NCBI RefSeq assembly: GCF_034355335.1
Contig: NZ_CP136422.1
Coordinates: 3,444,501-3,508,500 of the forward strand
Length of the DNA: 64,000 bases
Direction: 5' to 3'
Origin: Blautia coccoides
Lineage (GTDB): Bacteria; Bacillota; Clostridia; Lachnospirales; Lachnospiraceae
This document shows, piece by piece, positions 60,189 to 64,000 of the stretch. Position 1 is the first letter of the stretch, and each line of letters begins with the position of its first letter. Under the pieces are notes generated by a model. The model was not told the DNA's origin. It saw only the letters and a list, made by a program, of their open reading frames with translations, and made no database searches. The position numbers and the translations under genes were made by a program.

Positions 60189-62087
60189 TCACCTACTCTT
60201 CTTTTTGTGGATATTTCTTATGGTTTTCTTTTTCCGGGTATTTCTTTGATCCTTTGTTCCTTCTCTGCTCCGGGATTCCCTGTCCTTTGTATCAGCACCT
60301 TTTCCTGTGCGGATGAGACATTTTTTGTCTGTCCCTATCAGATCGGTCCTTCCCGCTGCTATAAGAGCCTCTTTTACAAGTTCCCGGTTGGCGGGATTTT
60401 TATACTGGATCAGTGCGCGCTGCATAGCCTTTTCATGAGGATTTTTCGGTATGTATACCGGCTCCATGGTCCTTGGGTCCAGACCGGTATAATACATACA
60501 GGTGGACATGGTGGAGGGTGTGGGATAAAAATCCTGCACCTGTTCCGGCATGAATCCCATGTCCCGCACATATTCCGCCAGCTTGACAGCCTCCTTCATG
60601 GTACATCCCGGATGGGAGGACATAAAGTAGGGCACTGCGTACTGTTTCCTGCCTGTGCGCGCATTGGCCTGTTCAAAATCCTTCAGAAACTTCTCATACA
60701 CAGCATGTTCCGGCTTGCCCATATAGGAAAGCACCTTGTCGGAAACGTGTTCCGGTGCCACCCGCAGTTGTCCGCTTACATGATACTGGGCAAGCTCCTC
60801 CAAAAATTTCCCGTCCCGGTCTGCTTCCACATAGTCAAAACGGATTCCGGAGCGTATAAACACTTTCTTAACCTTTGGTATCTCCCGCAGTTTTCCCAGT
60901 AGCTCCAGATAATCCTGGTGATCTGCCTCCAGGTTTTTGCAGGGTTTTGGAAACAGGCACTGCCGGTTTTTGCAGACACCTTTTGTCATCTGTTTTTTGC
61001 AGGCGGGATGGCGGAAATCTGCTGTGGGGCCCCCAACATCGTGGATATATCCCTTAAAATCCTTTTCCTCCGTGCACAGAACAGCCTCCTCCACAATGGA
61101 CTCATGGCTTCTTGTCTGTACGATCCGCCCCTGATGAAAGGCAAGGGCACAAAAATTGCAGCCTCCAAAACATCCCCGGTTGCTGGTAAGACTGAACTTG
61201 ATTTCTTCGATAGCAGGGATTTTCCCCATCTTTTCATACATGGGGTGATACGTGCGGGTATAGGGCAGATCATAAACTTCGTCCATCTCCTGTTGTGTGA
61301 GGGGCTTAGACGGCGGGTTCTGCACCAGATATCCCTGCTTATCATAAGGCTCCGCCAAGGCTTTTCCTGTAAAAGGGTCCATATTTTCATACTGTATGCG
61401 GAAGCTCTCGGCATAAGCTTTTTTATCCCTGCACAGCTCCTCATAGGACGGCAGGAGAACACCTTTCGGCAGTTCTTTTGTACGGTATACCGTACCACGT
61501 ATATCATGGATCTCACTTATGGGAATCCCTTCATTCAAAGCTTTTGCAATGGCAAGGATACTTTTTTCTCCCATGCCGTAAGAGATCATATCTGCCCCGC
61601 TGTCCAGAAGCACAGAGCGCTTCAGGGAGTCAGACCAGTAATCATAGTGGGCAAATCTTCTCAGGGATGCCTCAATACCGCCGATGATCACAGGTGTATG
61701 CTTATATATCCTGCGGATCAGATTGCCGTATACAATAACTGCCCGGTCAGGGCGAAGCCCCATTTGACCGCCGGAAGAATAGGCATCTGTGCCGCGATGT
61801 TTTTTGGAAACTGTATAGTGGTTCACCATGGAATCCATGTTGCCCGCTGACACCAGAAAAGCCAGACGCGGCTCCCCGAACACAGAGATACTTTTCTCAT
61901 CTCTCCAGTCAGGCTGGGCAATGATCCCCACACTGTAACCGTAAGCTTCCAGAAGTCTGGTAATGATAGCTGTTCCAAAAGAAGGATGGTCCACATAGGC
62001 ATCCCCGCTCACATAGACAAAATCCGGCTGCGTGATTCCCCTTTGTTCCATCTCCTGCCTTGTCACCGGCAAAAATCCTGTTGTCAT
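60189..62087 (-). CDS. ygiQ: YgiQ-family radical SAM protein
   Basis: A 632-residue protein. An N-terminal B12-binding-like domain (FGTAIITRLLEAYGYSVGIIAQPDW, ~37) precedes the radical SAM motif CFGGCNFCALAFHQGR (CxxxCxxC, ~311). The last ~40 residues are very basic (NTRKKKTIRNIHKKKSR). YgiQ proteins are widespread but functionally undefined. It overlaps the HAD gene by four bases. Confidence 0.93.
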   Translation of the reverse strand: MTTGFLPVTRQEMEQRGITQPDFVYVSGDAYVDHPSFGTAIITRLLEAYGYSVGIIAQPDWRDEKSISVFGEPRLAFLVSAGNMDSMVNHYTVSKKHRGTDAYSSGGQMGLRPDRAVIVYGNLIRRIYKHTPVIIGGIEASLRRFAHYDYWSDSLKRSVLLDSGADMISYGMGEKSILAIAKALNEGIPISEIHDIRGTVYRTKELPKGVLLPSYEELCRDKKAYAESFRIQYENMDPFTGKALAEPYDKQGYLVQNPPSKPLTQQEMDEVYDLPYTRTYHPMYEKMGKIPAIEEIKFSLTSNRGCFGGCNFCALAFHQGRIVQTRSHESIVEEAVLCTEEKDFKGYIHDVGGPTADFRHPACKKQMTKGVCKNRQCLFPKPCKNLEADHQDYLELLGKLREIPKVKKVFIRSGIRFDYVEADRDGKFLEELAQYHVSGQLRVAPEHVSDKVLSYMGKPEHAVYEKFLKDFEQANARTGRKQYAVPYFMSSHPGCTMKEAVKLAEYVRDMGFMPEQVQDFYPTPSTMSTCMYYTGLDPRTMEPVYIPKNPHEKAMQRALIQYKNPANRELVKEALIAAGRTDLIGTDKKCLIRTGKGADTKDRESRSREGTKDQRNTRKKKTIRNIHKKKSR

Positions 62088-62761
62088 AGCAGCACCTCAT
62101 ATGTGTGATCCATCACCTGGAAATAGTCATCAATATAATAATCCGCCAGGTTTTTCTTCTTGTCCGCCTGCGGTGCACTGAAGGCATCCTCCACGGCACA
62201 GACCTTCATACCGGCATTTTTCCCTGCCAGGATACCCATGGGAACATCCTCAAATACCAGACACTCCTCAGGCCTTTTATGTAAGCCCGCTGCTGTTTTC
62301 AGATATACATCCGGTGCCGGCTTACCTGCAGGCACATCGCAGCAGGTGGTGATGCCGGAAAAATACTCTTCTATAGAATGAGCCTTCAGCACCATCCGGA
62401 TCAGCTCAATGCTGTTGCTGGAACAGATAGCCGCCGGAATTTTTTTCTCCTTTAAATAGCCTAAAAACTCCCGCACTCCTTTTTTCAGGGGAATCTCATG
62501 ACAGTATTTGTGCTCTGCCATAGCCACCCAGGTGCTTTTAATGGTTTCCAGAGAATCCGGGAGCGCAAAACGTTCTTTAAAGTACGCCGCAGTTTCCGTA
62601 AATCCCATTCCCTCCAGCTCCTGCTGGAACTCTTCCAGGTTCTCCGGCATATCCAGCCCTTTCATAGCCAAAAATTCCTCATCCACTGCCTTCCACATCC
62701 ACATGGAATCCACCAGGGTTCCATCCAAATCAAATAATACTGCATTGATATTTTCAAGCAT
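62084..62761 (-). CDS. HAD-superfamily phosphatase (beta-phosphoglucomutase-like)
   Basis: A 225-residue HAD hydrolase. Motif I is VLFDLDGTLVDSMWMW (~8), motif II CSSNS (~114), and the DxP-like FEDVPMGILAGKNAGM (~172). The helical cap of subfamily IA is present at ~20-85. It likely dephosphorylates or isomerises a sugar phosphate; overlapping rRNA-modification genes give no specific clue. Confidence 0.93.
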   Translation of the reverse strand: MLENINAVLFDLDGTLVDSMWMWKAVDEEFLAMKGLDMPENLEEFQQELEGMGFTETAAYFKERFALPDSLETIKSTWVAMAEHKYCHEIPLKKGVREFLGYLKEKKIPAAICSSNSIELIRMVLKAHSIEEYFSGITTCCDVPAGKPAPDVYLKTAAGLHKRPEECLVFEDVPMGILAGKNAGMKVCAVEDAFSAPQADKKKNLADYYIDDYFQVMDHTYEVLL

Positions 62762-63470
62762 TGTTCTTTAACCTTTCTATCTCTTCCCCGGAAAGTTTCC
62801 GGTACTGTCCCGGCTCCAGCGTTTTATCCAAAATAAGGCTTCCCATGGAAAGCCTTTTCAAGTATACCACTTCATTGTCCACAGCCGCAAACATACGCTT
62901 CACCTGGTGGAACTTTCCTTCCCTGATGGTGATGCAGCATTGCCTGCTCTCCTCCTTGGTCTTGGTGACAACGGCAGGCAGAGTGGGATTTTTTTCACCG
63001 ATATCTACACCTTCACACAGCTTTTTACAATCCTCTTCTGTCAATTCATCCCTAAGCCTTACAAAATATGTCTTGTCCACATGTTTTTTGGGAGAGAGAA
63101 GCCTATGGGCCAGGTCACCGTCATTGGTGATGAGAAGCAGCCCTTCTGTGTCCTTGTCAAGCCGTCCTACCGGGAACAGATCTTTTCTTTTCCTGGAAGG
63201 TATACAGTCCAGCACGGTTTTATCCCTGTTGTCCTCTGTGGCAGAGACTACGCCCTGAGGTTTATTGAGCATATAATACTCAAAATCTTCATATGCCACT
63301 TTCTCCCCGGAGGATAAAATCTCATCTGTGTCCGGGTCAACTTTCAACTCCGGCTTTGTGACAGTCTCCCCGTTCACAGTCACCTGTTTTGTCTTCAGAA
63401 GCTTTTTCACTTCGCTTCTGGTACCCAGCCCCATATCGGCCAGGTATTTATCCAATCGTATCTTTCCCAT
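62754..63470 (-). CDS. RsuA/RluB/E/F-family pseudouridine synthase
   Basis: 238 residues from MGKIRLDKYLADMG. An S4 domain (~1-55) is followed by YYMLNKPQGVVSATEDN (~68), the catalytic GRLDKDTEGLLLITNDG (~100) and EGKFHQVKRMFAAV (~190). It pseudouridylates 16S or 23S rRNA. The ATG at 63470 overlaps the preceding stop (TAATG), so it is translationally coupled to the methyltransferase gene; a start 15 bases earlier is possible but lacks a ribosome binding site. Confidence 0.93.
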   Translation of the reverse strand: MGKIRLDKYLADMGLGTRSEVKKLLKTKQVTVNGETVTKPELKVDPDTDEILSSGEKVAYEDFEYYMLNKPQGVVSATEDNRDKTVLDCIPSRKRKDLFPVGRLDKDTEGLLLITNDGDLAHRLLSPKKHVDKTYFVRLRDELTEEDCKKLCEGVDIGEKNPTLPAVVTKTKEESRQCCITIREGKFHQVKRMFAAVDNEVVYLKRLSMGSLILDKTLEPGQYRKLSGEEIERLKNNA

Positions 63471-64000
63471 TACTGCCATCTCCATCCGGCATAGTATTTA
63501 TTTTTAAGAACTCCTCCTGCCAGTTTGCCGAATCCCAGAGGATAATCTTTTACACATACAAGCTGCCAGCCCTTCTTCTCCCTGACCGGCAGATCAGACA
63601 CATCCAGGGTTTCCCCTTTCAGGTATTTGACTGTCCGCACATCCTCAGGCTCCAGCCGGATACAGGAGATGAATTCCTCAGGCTTTAAAGCCATCGCCAG
63701 GGCCTGGGAAGGCTCAAACCTGTTTTTCTTCACATCTCCCAGATAAAGTCCTGTACGGAGATACCGAAATTTAGGCATTCTCTCTCCGTTCGGCAAAAGA
63801 TAGAGCCTGTCACGGTCCAGTTTCAGATCCTTTCTGTCTATAGGATATGACAAAAGGGACAGGAACTCTTCCACGCAGTCCGGCATCTTCTGCGGGTTTC
63901 CTTTTCCTGCCTGCAGTTTTCCCGGCTTCAGGCAGGTTCCGCGGGAATTAAGATCATCTCCTCCCTTTTTAAGAAGAGCCAGAAAATGCCCCTCTCCAGG
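63470..64000 (-). CDS. RsmF-like NOL1/NOP2/Sun rRNA methyltransferase (C-terminal part, truncated by window)
   Basis: The frame stays open to the window end, giving 176 visible residues of the C-terminus. The first visible residues GEGHFLALLKKGG match the GEGHFxA motif after the catalytic SAM domain of RsmB/RsmF-type m5C methyltransferases. The rest (FRYLRTGLYLGDVKKNRFEPSQAL, then a QLVCVKDYPLGFGKLAGG ending) matches their C-terminal RNA-binding domain. The catalytic cysteines lie outside the window. Confidence 0.85.
   Translation of the reverse strand, partial: PGEGHFLALLKKGGDDLNSRGTCLKPGKLQAGKGNPQKMPDCVEEFLSLLSYPIDRKDLKLDRDRLYLLPNGERMPKFRYLRTGLYLGDVKKNRFEPSQALAMALKPEEFISCIRLEPEDVRTVKYLKGETLDVSDLPVREKKGWQLVCVKDYPLGFGKLAGGVLKNKYYAGWRWQ

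Noticed and set aside
60918..61850. Long plus-strand open frame (~310 codons) opposite ygiQ
   Set aside because: Antisense shadow of the radical SAM gene; no motif and no start signal.

Overview
The window looks like a chromosomal segment of a low- to mid-GC, strictly anaerobic gut Firmicute, most likely a Lachnospiraceae (Blautia-, Hungatella- or Lachnoclostridium-like). The evidence is a set of genes typical of that group: a Firmicute-type ethanolamine microcompartment operon, a HypD-type glycyl radical enzyme with its activase, a BceRSAB-like antimicrobial peptide module, Rpn/PD-(D/E)XK nuclease genes, RNase J, RecU, a CooC-type ATPase and three uroporphyrinogen-decarboxylase-fold proteins of the corrinoid methyltransferase kind. 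Strong TTGACA/TATAAT promoters and AGGAGG ribosome binding sites fit Firmicutes. I saw no tRNA, rRNA, CRISPR array or prophage.

Layout. 1-3.5 kb: the end of a UvrA-like ABC protein, then a MerR regulator with a serine hydrolase. 3.6-11.3 kb: a minus-strand catabolic operon (AcnX large and small subunits, TRAP transporter P-Q-M, LarA-like protein, UroD-like protein) followed by a GntR/FCD regulator gene; a consensus promoter overlapped by a TGTATACA palindrome precedes it. 11.5-20.2 kb: GNAT, MarR plus cation efflux, a MocR regulator plus a paralogous aminotransferase, an unknown gene, a MATE pump and an Rpn nuclease. 20.7-27.7 kb: glycyl radical enzyme (probable trans-4-hydroxy-L-proline dehydratase) and activase, a PucR-like regulator divergent from a UroD-like gene, and a TetR gene. 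The TetR gene has two unannotated-looking tiny ORFs, two consensus promoters and a leader terminator upstream.

28.2-43.5 kb: a 15-gene minus-strand ethanolamine operon eutG-S-P-A-B-C-L-E-M-T-pduL-(unknown)-N-H-Q. Ethanolamine enters through EutH and is cleaved by EutBC (kept active by EutA and the adenosyltransferase). Acetaldehyde is processed by EutE, EutG and PduL inside a shell made of EutS, EutM, EutL and EutN. No EutV/EutW regulator is present in the window. A SufD-like gene faces its 3' end, and an orphan NuoE-like ferredoxin plus a third UroD-like gene sit at its 5' side.

43.5-53.2 kb: BceAB/BceRS-like module, a second MATE pump, an SDR with an ArsR regulator sharing a 16-bp operator, a CooC-like ATPase divergent from a TetR gene, and a DUF975 membrane protein. 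53.3-64 kb: housekeeping genes (RNase J, RecU, signal peptidase I, RluA- and RsuA-type pseudouridine synthases, YgiQ, HAD phosphatase, NOL1/NOP2/Sun rRNA methyltransferase). An intact ISL3-family insertion sequence with a perfect 8-bp target duplication lies directly upstream of RNase J.

All family assignments come from reading motifs by eye; no database search was run.
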